A DNA stretch of 35,502 nucleotides. Source: Rhodopseudomonas sp. AAP120. Its GTDB lineage: Bacteria > Pseudomonadota > Alphaproteobacteria > Rhizobiales > Xanthobacteraceae. This document shows positions 23,464-32,295 of the stretch, in pieces. The notes under the pieces are model-generated. The model made no database searches, was not told the DNA's origin, and was given only the letters and a program-made list of their open reading frames with translations. The position numbers were made by a program, and so were the translations under genes. The DNA is taken from assembly GCF_001295845.1 (NCBI RefSeq), contig NZ_LJIC01000023.1, positions 1 to 35,502 of the forward strand. The letters are read 5' to 3'. The first letter of the stretch is position 1. The number at the start of each line of letters is the position of its first letter.

Positions 23464-25113
23464 ATGAGCGCTCCGCAGGGTCATTACAGCATCGGGCTGG
23501 ACAAGACGCCGGCCAATTACGTGCCGCTGTCGCCGCTGAGTTTCCTGGAGCGCTCCGCCAACGTCTATCCGGACCTCACCAGCGTGGTCTATGAGGGCCG
23601 GCACTACACCTGGAAGGAAACCCGCGCGCGCTGCCGGCGCTTCGCGTCCTGGCTGGTGCGCAGCGGCATCGGCCGCGGCGACACCGTCGCGGTGATGCTG
23701 CCCAACGTGCCGGCGATGGTCGAGGCGCATTTCGCGGTGCCGATGGCCGGCGCGGTGCTCAACGCGCTGAACATCCGGCTCGACGCGCCGGCGATCGCGT
23801 TTCAGCTCGAGCACGGCGGCGCCAAGATCATCCTGGTCGATCCGGAGTTCTCGGCCGTGATCGCCGAGGCGCTGAAGCTGATGAAATCGCCGAAGCCGCT
23901 GGTGATCGACGTCGACGACAAGATGTTTCCCGGCAGCCATCGCATCGGCGAACTCGAATACGAATATGCCGTCGCGTCCGGCGATCCGTCGTTCGTCGGC
24001 GAGCGGCCGCAGGACGAATGGGACGCCATCGCGCTCGGCTACACCTCGGGCACGACGGGCAATCCGAAGGGCGTGGTGACGCATCACCGCGGCGCCTATC
24101 TTAACGCCGTCAGCAACATCCTGGCCGGCAATCTCGGCACGCATCCGGTGTATCTGTGGACGCTGCCGATGTTTCACTGCAACGGCTGGTGCTTCCCGTG
24201 GACCCTGGCGGCGGCGGCCGGCGTCAATGTCTGCCTGCGCAAGGTCGATCCGGCGAAGATCTTCGAGCTGATCCCCAAGCACGGCGTCACCCATATGTGC
24301 GGCGCGCCGATCGTCTACAACGCGCTGATCAACGCGCCCGAAGCACCGAAGGGCGCGGCGGCGAGGCCCGTGGTCGGCCTGATCGCCGGCGCGGCGCCGC
24401 CGATGGCGGTGCTGGCCGGCGCCGAGACCATCGGCATCAAGCTGACGCACGTGTATGGCCTGACCGAAGTCTACGGCCCCGCCTCGGTCTGCGCCGAGCA
24501 GCCCGGCTGGGACGATCTGCCGTCCGCCGAACGCGCCAAGCTGAAGCGCCGGCAGGGCGTGCCCTACCCGATGCAGGAAGCCGTCACCGTGCTCGATCCG
24601 GAGACGATGCTGGAAGTGCCGCGCGACGGCGAGACCATCGGCGAGGTGATGTTCCGCGGCAATATCGTGATGAAGGGCTATCTCAAGAACGAGAAGGCGA
24701 CCAAGGAAGCGCTCGCCGGCGGCTGGTTTCACACCGGCGACCTCGGAGTGCTCGATTCCGAGGGCTACGTCATCATCAAGGACCGCTCCAAGGACATCAT
24801 CATCTCCGGCGGCGAGAACGTCTCCTCGGTCGAAGTCGAGGACGTGCTGTACAAGCACCCCGCGATCCTGTTCGCCGCCGTCGTCGCCAAGCCCGACGCG
24901 AAATGGGGCGAAGTGCCCTGCGCCTTCGTCGAATTGAAGGACGGCGCCAGCGCCAGCGAGGCCGAGATCATCGCCTACTGTCGCGAACACCTCCCCGGCT
25001 TCAAGACGCCGAAGAGCATCGTGTTCTCGGCGATCCCCAAGACCTCGACCGGCAAGATCCAGAAGTTCGTGCTGCGCGATCAGGTCAAGTCGGCGAAGGC
25101 GATCAGCGAGTAG
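23464..25113 (+). CDS. AMP-forming acyl-CoA synthetase
   Basis: A 549-residue adenylate-forming enzyme that activates a carboxylic acid with ATP and CoA. ATG 23464 is chosen for GAGAGG at 23453-23458; a GTG two codons upstream is possible. Motifs in order: YTSGTTGNPKGVVTHH (A3), MFHCNGWCFP, YGLTEVYGP (A5), GWFHTGDLG (A7), KDRSKDIIISGGENVSSVEVED (A8), and PKTSTGKIQK with the catalytic lysine K531 (A10). The PK-x-x-TGK context is the type acetylated by Pat and reversed by sirtuins in Rhodopseudomonas enzymes. Its sequence resembles medium/long-chain fatty-acyl-CoA ligases. It follows the TRAP genes by 47 bases, so it probably activates the imported acid. Confidence 0.92.
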   Translation: MSAPQGHYSIGLDKTPANYVPLSPLSFLERSANVYPDLTSVVYEGRHYTWKETRARCRRFASWLVRSGIGRGDTVAVMLPNVPAMVEAHFAVPMAGAVLNALNIRLDAPAIAFQLEHGGAKIILVDPEFSAVIAEALKLMKSPKPLVIDVDDKMFPGSHRIGELEYEYAVASGDPSFVGERPQDEWDAIALGYTSGTTGNPKGVVTHHRGAYLNAVSNILAGNLGTHPVYLWTLPMFHCNGWCFPWTLAAAAGVNVCLRKVDPAKIFELIPKHGVTHMCGAPIVYNALINAPEAPKGAAARPVVGLIAGAAPPMAVLAGAETIGIKLTHVYGLTEVYGPASVCAEQPGWDDLPSAERAKLKRRQGVPYPMQEAVTVLDPETMLEVPRDGETIGEVMFRGNIVMKGYLKNEKATKEALAGGWFHTGDLGVLDSEGYVIIKDRSKDIIISGGENVSSVEVEDVLYKHPAILFAAVVAKPDAKWGEVPCAFVELKDGASASEAEIIAYCREHLPGFKTPKSIVFSAIPKTSTGKIQKFVLRDQVKSAKAISE

Positions 25114-25249
25114 TTCTGGGCGGCGTTCCACTCCGCCTAAACAGAGCAAGCCACGTGTTGCCGGTGTCGGGAAGGCTGAAGGAAGCAGAGCCAAAGCCTG
25201 AGCCGGAGGAAGCAAAGTCAGCAAGCAGCCGACGAAATTTTCCGCCCGC

Positions 25250-26989
25250 TCAGGCGCGTCTGCCCTGCCTGCCGGGCGCGCCGAATTGCGTGCGCTCGAG
25301 CTGCTCCATCCGGTGACGCAGCATCCGAAGCTGGGCGATGCCGACGGCGCGCGCCAGCTCGTCCGCGGGCACCGGTCGGGAGAAGTAATAGCCCTGGAAC
25401 GTCGAGCAGCCGCGCGACAGCAGGTGGCGCACCTCTTCCTCGCGCTCGGCGCCTTCGGCCAGCACGTTGATGCCGAGCCCCCGCGACAGCGCGATCAGCG
25501 CATCGCAGATCGCCTGGCTTTCGCCCAAGGTGTCGACGTTGCTGACGAATTCGCGGTCGATCTTGAGCTTGTTGAACGGCAGCTTGCGCAGATAGCTCAT
25601 GCTGGCATAGCCGGTACCAAAATCGTCGAGCGCGATGCCGACGCCGAGATCGCGGAACGCCGTGAACACCCGCCGCGTGTGGGCGTGGTCGGCCATCGCG
25701 GCGGTCTCGGTCAGCTCGATTTCGAGCCGGTCGGGGCTGATCCCGGCGGCGTCGATTGCGTCGCGGACATGCGGTACCAGATCTTTGTCGAGGAACTGGC
25801 GCGCCGAGAGGTTCACCGCGAGGCGGATGTCGCCCAACTCCGACTCAGACCAGTCGCGGATCTGCATGCAGGCGCGCGACAGAACCCAAAGACCGATTGG
25901 TTGAATCAGATCGGTGGCCTCCGCGATCGGGATGAACTCGCCCGGTGAGACCATGCCGCGTTCCGGATGCCGCCAGCGCAACAGCGCTTCGGCGCCGATC
26001 ACGCGTTGGTCGGCGAGATCGACGATCGGCTGATAGTGCAGATCGAGCTGACCTTCGGGCATGGCCCGGCGCAGATCGTGCTCGAGTTCGAAACGCGATT
26101 GGGCGGCGCGGGTCGCCGCGGCCGAGTGCAATACCAGCGGCGTTGTCGGGACGCTTTGCGTCGCCGCCGCGGCCGCCGCGTCGAGTAGTTCCTCGGCGCT
26201 GGCGCCGTCCGATGGATAGAACGCGAGTCCGCATTGCAGCGTCGGCTGCAGCACAATGGCGCCGAGTGCGAACTCGCCTGAGGCGGACTTGATGACGTCG
26301 CGAAGGCGAAATGCCAGCGCTGCCTGTGCCTCGGGCTCGTCGGTCGTGGTTCCCAGGATCGTCAGTTCGGCGCGGCCCGCGCGCGCCAGGATCTTGCCCT
26401 CGGCCACGAAGCTGCCGATCCTTCTGGCCAAGAACCCCATCGCCTGCTCGGCGATGCCATTGCCATAGGCCTCCTTGAGGCGCGCGTAGTCGGCGAAGCG
26501 TACCACTGTGAGAGCGACCGCAGCGTGATCAGCGATGGTCTCCGATAGCGTCATCAGCAACTGCTTGCGGTTCGGCAGACCGGTTGCCTCGTCGACATGT
26601 TCGAGGCGGTCGAGCGTGGCTTCCAGATGATCGATCGTCTCGCCCGCGCACGCCATCAGCCGGCCGGCTTCGTCGGTGTAGTGCCGCGGCAACTGCCCCA
26701 GGCTGCGGTCGAGGCGAAAGCCCTCGAGCGCCTGCGCGGTGAGCAGCACCGGGCTTAACAATTTGTTCAGCACGAACAAAGTCAGTGCGGTTCCGAGCAG
26801 CGTCGCACCAAGCGTCACGCCGACGGTTTCGATGAACTGGCCCCAATGGTCGGCGTTCAAAGCCGCGATGTAGAGGACGACGGCGATCAGCGGAACGTGG
26901 ATGCCGACGAAGGCCACCAGCATGATCTTGAACCGGTAGCTCAGATTACCTATTCGGGACATTCTGTCGTAGAGCCAAAGGTCAGGCAC
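25250..26989 (-). CDS. Membrane EAL phosphodiesterase with degenerate GGDEF domain
   Basis: With GTG 26987-26989 as start (GGAG 26996-26999, six-base spacing) the protein has 579 residues; ATG 26962 is the alternative. Two helices (about 21-43 and 56-76) are followed by a HAMP-like linker, a GGDEF domain (GLPNRK near its start) and an EAL domain. The GGDEF signature reads GRAEL (205-209), so cyclase activity is unlikely. The EAL domain keeps all metal and catalytic residues seen in active enzymes: E334 in AEALLRW, then NLSARQ, ELTET, DDFGTGY, KIDREF, EGAE and FQGYYFSRP. It should therefore degrade cyclic di-GMP at the membrane, the dead GGDEF domain perhaps sensing GTP. No sensor domain of note lies between the helices. 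It is a single gene with no obvious operon partner. Confidence 0.9.
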   Translation of the reverse strand: MPDLWLYDRMSRIGNLSYRFKIMLVAFVGIHVPLIAVVLYIAALNADHWGQFIETVGVTLGATLLGTALTLFVLNKLLSPVLLTAQALEGFRLDRSLGQLPRHYTDEAGRLMACAGETIDHLEATLDRLEHVDEATGLPNRKQLLMTLSETIADHAAVALTVVRFADYARLKEAYGNGIAEQAMGFLARRIGSFVAEGKILARAGRAELTILGTTTDEPEAQAALAFRLRDVIKSASGEFALGAIVLQPTLQCGLAFYPSDGASAEELLDAAAAAATQSVPTTPLVLHSAAATRAAQSRFELEHDLRRAMPEGQLDLHYQPIVDLADQRVIGAEALLRWRHPERGMVSPGEFIPIAEATDLIQPIGLWVLSRACMQIRDWSESELGDIRLAVNLSARQFLDKDLVPHVRDAIDAAGISPDRLEIELTETAAMADHAHTRRVFTAFRDLGVGIALDDFGTGYASMSYLRKLPFNKLKIDREFVSNVDTLGESQAICDALIALSRGLGINVLAEGAEREEEVRHLLSRGCSTFQGYYFSRPVPADELARAVGIAQLRMLRHRMEQLERTQFGAPGRQGRRA

Positions 26990-27266
26990 ATCGTTCTCCG
27001 CGCATGAAGCATTTGACCAACTATGCGCAGACGAACTGTTAGCAATTTCCGAATGCGCTCGAACGGAATGTGATCCGCGCCGTCGTGCCACGCGTCGGAA
27101 CACGCGAAGCGGCGCGCCAAATCACGTAGTTGTTGAGCGGGTTTCGATGGGGCGGAGTATCAGCGGCCCGAGTTCCTTGGCGGGAACCGTCCGGAGTGAC
27201 CAACTCACGACATTCCGGCGGGCTTCCTCATCTCCCCGCGCGATGTTCGGTCAAGACGCCCGGAGA

Positions 27267-28067
27267 TCAGCCCGGAATCTCCAGCCGCATCCCGTCGAAG
27301 CCCGGCACCACCCCCTCGGGCAATTGCTTGCGCAGCGTCTCGTAGTCGATATCGGCGTGCATGTTGGTGATCACGGCGCGCGTCGGTTTGAAGCGGGCGA
27401 TCCATTTCAGCGCGGTCTCGACGTTGAAGTGGCTGGCATGATGCTTGTAGCGCAGGCCGTCGATGATCCACATCTCGAGGCCTTCGAGATGCGGGAAGCT
27501 CTCGGGCGGGATGTCGTGGACGTCGGGCGTATAGGCGGCGCCGCCAATGCGGTAGCCGAGCGCCGGGATGTCGCCGTGTTGAACCAGGAAGGCCGACAGC
27601 GACAGCGCGCCGCCTGCCCCGTCGATGCTGCGGCCTTCGCCGGCCTCGATCGGATGCGCGTCGAGGATCGGCGGGTAGGAGCTGCCCGGTGGCGTTTCGA
27701 AGCAATAGGCGAAGCGCAGCAGCACGTGATCGGCCGTCGACTTGTTGAGATACACCGGAATGCGCCGACGCATCGCCATCACCACCGAGCGCAGATCGTC
27801 GATGCCGTGGGTCTGGTCGGCGTGCTCGTGGGTCAGGAACACCGCGTCGAGATGGTCGACGTCGGCGTCGATCAGTTGCTCGCGCAGGTCCGGCGAGGTG
27901 TCGATCAGCACGCGCGTGATGCCGTCCGGCGTGACCCGCTCGGCGAGCAGCGAGCAGCGGCGACGGCGGTTCTTCGGATTGGACGGATCGGCGGCGCCCC
28001 AGCCGAGCGCCGGGCGCGGCACGCCGGCGGACGAACCCGAGCCGAGAATGGTGAGCGTCAGGGTCAT
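27267..28067 (-). CDS. MBL-fold metallo-hydrolase (PhnP/RNase Z-like)
   Basis: A 266-residue metallo-beta-lactamase-fold protein. It opens with LTILGSGSSAGVPRP and has the metal motif H80-E-H82-A-D84-Q85-THGIDDLR, where the usual second histidine of HxHxDH is glutamine. Further ligands are probably in the HGD and HHASH segments (IIDGLRYKHHASHFN). The fold acts on phosphodiester or cyclic phosphate bonds in relatives such as PhnP; the substrate here is unknown. It lies 22 bases downstream of tatD in a conserved alphaproteobacterial order metG-tatD-MBL, so it probably belongs to the same transcript. The stop codon lies inside a small hairpin (27262-27282). Confidence 0.87.
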   Translation of the reverse strand: MTLTLTILGSGSSAGVPRPALGWGAADPSNPKNRRRRCSLLAERVTPDGITRVLIDTSPDLREQLIDADVDHLDAVFLTHEHADQTHGIDDLRSVVMAMRRRIPVYLNKSTADHVLLRFAYCFETPPGSSYPPILDAHPIEAGEGRSIDGAGGALSLSAFLVQHGDIPALGYRIGGAAYTPDVHDIPPESFPHLEGLEMWIIDGLRYKHHASHFNVETALKWIARFKPTRAVITNMHADIDYETLRKQLPEGVVPGFDGMRLEIPG

Positions 28068-28089
28068 GGGTGCTCCGTCGCGAAGTGGA

Positions 28090-28878
28090 TCAGGCAGCGG
28101 CGGGCGCCGGCACCTTGCCGAACAGGCGGAAGAAGTTCTCGGTGGTCTGGCGCGCGATCTCGTCCAGCGTGACGCCGCGCGTCTCGGCCAGCACCTTGGC
28201 GGTCTCGACCACGTAAGACGGCTCGTTGCGCTTGCCGCGATACTTGCCGGGCGCCAGATAGGGCGAGTCGGTCTCGACCATGATGCGGTCTGCCGGCAGC
28301 TCCGCGGCGAGATCGCGCAGCGCCTGCGACTTCTTGAACGTCAGAATGCCGGTGAACGAGATCAGCAGCCCGAGATCGATGGCTTTCATGGCGAGTTCGC
28401 GGCCTCCGGTGTAGCAATGCAGCACCGCGCGAAAAGCTCCCTTGGCCATCTCGTCTTCGAGGATGCGGCCGCAATCCTCGTCGGCCTCGCGGGTGTGGAT
28501 CACCAGCGGTAGACCCGTCGCACGCGCCGCCGCGATGTGGGTGCGAAAGCCCCGCTCCTGCGCATCGCGCGAGCCGTGCTCGTAGAAGTAATCAAGCCCG
28601 GCTTCGCCGAACGCCACCACCTTCGGGTGCTGCGCCAGCTTGACGAGCTCGTCGGCGCTGATGCCGTCTTCCTCGTCAGCCTGATGCGGATGCGTGCCGA
28701 CCGAGCAGTACACGTTGGCAAACCGCTCGGCGATCGCCAGCAGCTCCGGCAGCCGCTTCACGCGTGTCGAGATCGTCACCATCCGCCCCACCCCGCTCGC
28801 CTCGGCGCGGGCGACGATGCCGGCGAGGTCGTCGGCAAAGTCGGGGAAGTCGAGGTGGCAGTGGCTGTCGACCAGCAT
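28090..28878 (-). CDS. tatD: TatD family metal-dependent DNase
   Basis: A 262-residue TIM-barrel hydrolase. Metal ligands and family motifs are present: DSHCHLDF (H6, H8), GTHPHQ, GEAGLDYFY with the bridging glutamate, IHTREAD, HCYTGG and VETDSPYLAP with the last aspartate. TatD proteins are 3'-5' DNases/RNases linked to DNA repair and quality control. ATG 28876-28878 begins four bases after the metG stop, so it is translated from the same message. The upstream extension open in this frame overlaps metG and is not used. Confidence 0.93.
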   Translation of the reverse strand: MLVDSHCHLDFPDFADDLAGIVARAEASGVGRMVTISTRVKRLPELLAIAERFANVYCSVGTHPHQADEEDGISADELVKLAQHPKVVAFGEAGLDYFYEHGSRDAQERGFRTHIAAARATGLPLVIHTREADEDCGRILEDEMAKGAFRAVLHCYTGGRELAMKAIDLGLLISFTGILTFKKSQALRDLAAELPADRIMVETDSPYLAPGKYRGKRNEPSYVVETAKVLAETRGVTLDEIARQTTENFFRLFGKVPAPAAA

Positions 28879-28882
28879 CGGC

Positions 28883-30427
28883 TCAGCCTGCCGCCGGCTC
28901 GACATAGCGCGGGAAGATCGGCGCCGGCGCCGGCAGCTTCGTGCCCGGCACGATCCGCGTCGGCAGCGCCGCAAAATCGCGCGCATCCGCGGCAACGCCG
29001 AGGATGTCGAGCAGCTTCGCCGCCGCAGTCGGGATCGCCGGCTGCGCCAGGATCGCGATCTGCCGCAGCACCTCGGCGGTGACGTACAACACCGTCTTCT
29101 GCCGCGCCGGGTCGGTCTTGGCGAGCGCCCACGGCGCCTCGCCGGCAAAGTAGCGGTTGGCTTCCGCCACCACCGCCCACACCGCGTTGAGCGCCTGATG
29201 GATCTGCTGCGTCGCCATCGCCGGCCGCGCCAAATCGATCATGCCGTCGGCCATCGCCAGCATCGCCGTGTCGGCCTCGCTGAACTCACCGTGTGGCGGC
29301 ACCTGGGCGTCGCACTGCTTGGCCACCATGGTCAGCGAGCGCTGCGCCAGATTGCCGAGGTCGTTGGCGAGATCGGCGTTGATGCGGTTGACGATCGCCT
29401 CGTGATTGTAGCTGCCGTCCGAGCCGAACGGCACCTCGCGCAGGAAGAAGTAGCGCACCTGATCGACGCCGTATTGATCGGCGAGGTTGAACGGGTCGAC
29501 GATGTTGCCGACCGACTTCGACATCTTCTCGCCCTTGTTGAACAGAAAGCCGTGGGCGTAGACGCGCTTCTGGATCGGGATGCCCGCCGACATCAGGAAC
29601 GCCGGCCAGTACACCGCGTGGAAACGGATGATGTCCTTGCCGATGACGTGGACGTCGGCCGGCCAGTAGTGCCAGTTCTTGTCGGCTTCGTCCGGGAAGC
29701 CAACGCCGGTGATGTAGTTGGTCAGCGCGTCGACCCAGACATACATCACGTGCTCGGGATCGTTCGGCACCTTGACGCCCCAGTCGAAGGTGGTGCGCGA
29801 TACCGACAGATCCTTGAGCCCGCCCTTGACGAAGCTGATCACTTCGTTGCGGCGCGCATCGGGACCGATGAAGTCCGGCTGATCTTCGTACAGCTTCAGA
29901 AGTTTGTCCTGATAGGCAGACAGCTTGAAGAAATAGCTCTTCTCCTCGACCCATTCGACCGGCGTGCCCTGCGGGCCGCGGCGCACCTGATCGTCGCCGA
30001 CGACGGTCTCGTCCTCGGCGTAATAGGCCTCGTCGCGGACCGAGTACCAGCCCGCGTAACTGTCGAGATAGATGTCGCCGTTCTTCTCCATCCGCTTCCA
30101 GATCTCCTGGACCGAGCGGTGATGGGCCTCCTCCGAGGTGCGGATGAAGCGGTCGTAGGAGATGCCGAAGCGGTCGTCCATGTCGCGGAAGCGGCCGGCG
30201 TTGCGGGCGGCGAGCTCGGCCGGCGTCAGGCCCTCGCGCTGCGCGGTCTGGATCATCTTCAGGCCGTGCTCGTCGGTGCCGGTCAGGAAGAATACGTCCT
30301 TGCCGTCGAGCCGCTGGAAGCGCGCCAGCGCGTCGGTCGCGATCGCCTCATAGGCGTGGCCGATATGCGGCGCGCCGTTCGGATAGGAGATCGCGGTGGT
30401 GATGTAGAATGACTTTCGCTGCGCCAT
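28883..30427 (-). CDS. metG: Methionyl-tRNA synthetase
   Basis: A 514-residue class I synthetase that charges tRNA-Met. The HIGH-type motif is [11 protein letters not shown] near the N-terminus (about 18-25), [10 protein letters not shown] follows, and [10 protein letters not shown] (about residue 300) is the KMSKS loop. The connective peptide between them ([17 protein letters not shown]) lacks the zinc cysteines of the E. coli enzyme, as in the zinc-free type found in many alphaproteobacteria. There is no C-terminal EMAP-like tRNA-binding domain; the protein ends after the anticodon-binding helices. It is separated from holB by 82 bases, which could hold a promoter of its own. Confidence 0.95.
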   Translation of the reverse strand: MAQRKSFYITTAISYPNGAPHIGHAYEAIATDALARFQRLDGKDVFFLTGTDEHGLKMIQTAQREGLTPAELAARNAGRFRDMDDRFGISYDRFIRTSEEAHHRSVQEIWKRMEKNGDIYLDSYAGWYSVRDEAYYAEDETVVGDDQVRRGPQGTPVEWVEEKSYFFKLSAYQDKLLKLYEDQPDFIGPDARRNEVISFVKGGLKDLSVSRTTFDWGVKVPNDPEHVMYVWVDALTNYITGVGFPDEADKNWHYWPADVHVIGKDIIRFHAVYWPAFLMSAGIPIQKRVYAHGFLFNKGEKMSKSVGNIVDPFNLADQYGVDQVRYFFLREVPFGSDGSYNHEAIVNRINADLANDLGNLAQRSLTMVAKQCDAQVPPHGEFSEADTAMLAMADGMIDLARPAMATQQIHQALNAVWAVVAEANRYFAGEAPWALAKTDPARQKTVLYVTAEVLRQIAILAQPAIPTAAAKLLDILGVAADARDFAALPTRIVPGTKLPAPAPIFPRYVEPAAG

Positions 30428-30509
30428 GTGCGCGGACGCCTTTCAATGATCGATCGTTTTGAGAGCGGCGGCGAAGACCATCGGCCGGCAGATCGCGGCC
30501 GAAACGGCG

Positions 30510-31550
30510 TCAGCGCACCGCCTCCGCGAGCTGCCCGAACACCGAGAACACCAGCGGCTTGCGCTCGAGATTGTAGGCTTCGGTGTCGCGCGCGGCGCGG
30601 CCGATCTTTTCCCACACCTCTGCCAGCCGTGCAAGGCGCGGCAGTTCCGCGTTGGCATCGGGCGTGCGCAGCCGGCCGGCGACCCAGCGGTCGACGCTGT
30701 CGACAAACGCCTGCAGCGTGGCGCGGTCGGTGCCGCCGATCGCCTCGCCCAGCGCATGCAGCGCGCGCGGATCGACGTTGGGCAGGCTGTCGAGCAGCGC
30801 CGTCGTCTTCTGGTGCAACGTCAGCGCATCGCCGCCGAGCAGCGTCAGCGCGCGCGATACGCTGCCTTCGGATGCCGTCGCGGCGTCCGCAAGCTTGGGA
30901 TCGGCTGCCTCAAGGTCGGTCGCGGCGACCGCGGCGCGGATCACGTCGTCGGTCGAAAGCGGCCGCAGCATCAGCTTGCGGCAGCGGGACAGGATGGTCG
31001 GCAACACGCGTGCCGGCGAGTTGCTGATCAACAGAAACAGCGAGCGCTGCGGCGGCTCCTCGATCACCTTCAAGAGCGCGTTGGCGGAGGAGGCGTTGAG
31101 GTCGTCGACGGTATCGACGATGCAGACGCGCCAGCCCTCGACTGCGGCGGTCGAGCCGAAGAAGCCGATGGTCTCGCGAGATTCATCGACGGTAATGACA
31201 TTGCGCAACACGCCCTTGTCGTTGACCGAGCGCTCCAGCGTCAGCAGCCCGCCATGCGCCTCGGCGGCGACGAGACGGACGACCGGATGCTCCGGATCGA
31301 GCGCCAGCGTGGCGGCGCCCTGCACCGGATCCGACTGCGGATCGCGATGCGCGAGCACGAAGCGCGCCATCCGATAGGCCAGCGTCGCCTTGCCGATGCC
31401 CTGCGCGCCGCCGAGCAGCCAGGCATGGGCGATCCGGCCGCTGCGATAGGCATCGAGCAGCGCCTGCTCGGCGGCCTGATGGCCGAACAGCGCCGTGGTC
31501 TCGCGCGGCGGGCGCGCGGTGATGTCGGCCGCAGCCTTGCGCGCGCTCAT
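30510..31550 (-). CDS. holB: DNA polymerase III subunit delta prime
   Basis: A 346-residue AAA+ clamp-loader subunit. The N-terminal part has GHQAAEQALLDAYRSGRIAHAWLL, the P-loop-like GGAQGIGKAT, VDTVDDLNASSANALLKVIEEPP in place of Walker B/sensor, and LSRCRKL, the SRC arginine-finger motif. The P-loop ends GKA rather than GKT/S, in line with the delta prime subunit not hydrolysing ATP itself. No zinc cysteines are seen. The start overlaps the tmk stop by four bases (ATGA), the common alphaproteobacterial tmk-holB pair. Confidence 0.92.
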   Translation of the reverse strand: MSARKAAADITARPPRETTALFGHQAAEQALLDAYRSGRIAHAWLLGGAQGIGKATLAYRMARFVLAHRDPQSDPVQGAATLALDPEHPVVRLVAAEAHGGLLTLERSVNDKGVLRNVITVDESRETIGFFGSTAAVEGWRVCIVDTVDDLNASSANALLKVIEEPPQRSLFLLISNSPARVLPTILSRCRKLMLRPLSTDDVIRAAVAATDLEAADPKLADAATASEGSVSRALTLLGGDALTLHQKTTALLDSLPNVDPRALHALGEAIGGTDRATLQAFVDSVDRWVAGRLRTPDANAELPRLARLAEVWEKIGRAARDTEAYNLERKPLVFSVFGQLAEAVR

Positions 31551-32293
31551 GCCGATCGTGCCTTTGCTTTGGACTTGGTCTTGCCGCGCCCTTTTGCGCC
31601 GGGCTTACCGGGCGGCTTGGCCTGCGGCCAACCGAGCATCCGGTCCTGCACCGTCAGCCAAATCCGGTCGGCGACAAGCTTCGGCTCGCCCTCCGCGTCG
31701 ATCAGCACACAGCGCTCGGGCTCGGCTGCCGCGATCTGCCGGTAGGCGTCGCGCAGCTTGCGGTGAAAGTCGGCATTCTCGCCCTCGAAGCGGTCGGGCG
31801 CCTCGGCGCCCCGGCGGACGGCGGCGCGCTTCAGTCCGATCTCGACCGGAATGTCGAGGATCACGGTGAGGTCCGGCTTCATCGCTCCGATGGTGACGTC
31901 CTGCAACGCGTTCAGCAGCGCCGGGCTGACGTCGCCGAGCTTGCCCTGATACACCCGGGTCGAGTCATAGAACCGGTCGCACAGCACCCAGGCACCGCGC
32001 GCCAGCGCGGGCTCGATCAGGGTTCGGACGTGATCGTCGCGCGCCGCGGCGAACAGCAGCGCTTCCGCCTCCGAGCCCCCAATCAGATGACCGATCCCGG
32101 ACAGCAGCAGATGCCGGATGATCTCGGCGCCTGGCGAACCCCCAGGCTCCCGCGTCACCACTGTCGCCTGCCCCGCTTTCGCCAGACGTTCGGCCAGCAA
32201 TTTGATCTGGGTCGACTTGCCGGCCCCCTCGCCGCCTTCGAAGGTGATGAAACGACCGCGTGATGAACCGGTTTGCGGGGCTTGTTCAACCAT
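31547..32293 (-). CDS. tmk: Thymidylate kinase
   Basis: A 248-residue kinase that makes dTDP from dTMP. It has the P-loop FEGGEGAGKST near the N-terminus, TREPGGSPGAE, and the DRFYDSTRVYQG motif that holds the nucleotide. The catalytic core ends about residue 222; the last 25 residues are a Lys/Pro/Gly-rich basic tail absent from typical kinases of 205-215 residues. The start lies two bases after the D,D-carboxypeptidase stop, and its stop overlaps holB, so dacA-tmk-holB look like one transcript. Confidence 0.94.
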   Translation of the reverse strand: MVEQAPQTGSSRGRFITFEGGEGAGKSTQIKLLAERLAKAGQATVVTREPGGSPGAEIIRHLLLSGIGHLIGGSEAEALLFAAARDDHVRTLIEPALARGAWVLCDRFYDSTRVYQGKLGDVSPALLNALQDVTIGAMKPDLTVILDIPVEIGLKRAAVRRGAEAPDRFEGENADFHRKLRDAYRQIAAAEPERCVLIDAEGEPKLVADRIWLTVQDRMLGWPQAKPPGKPGAKGRGKTKSKAKARSA

Positions 32294-32295
32294 TC

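Noticed and set aside
25119-25137. GGCGG...CCGCC hairpin after the acyl-CoA synthetase as a terminator
   Set aside because: Only five pairs with a nine-base loop and no U-tract.
23344-25224. 626-codon minus-strand open frame opposite the acyl-CoA synthetase
   Set aside because: His/Arg/Asp-rich and without motifs, while the plus strand has every adenylation motif.
28694-30412. 572-codon plus-strand open frame opposite metG
   Set aside because: Antisense shadow; metG with HIGH and KMSKS motifs is unambiguous.
30920-31440. Loss of the P-loop Thr/Ser in HolB as a sign of decay
   Set aside because: The delta prime subunit is not an ATPase in known clamp loaders, and the SRC motif is intact.
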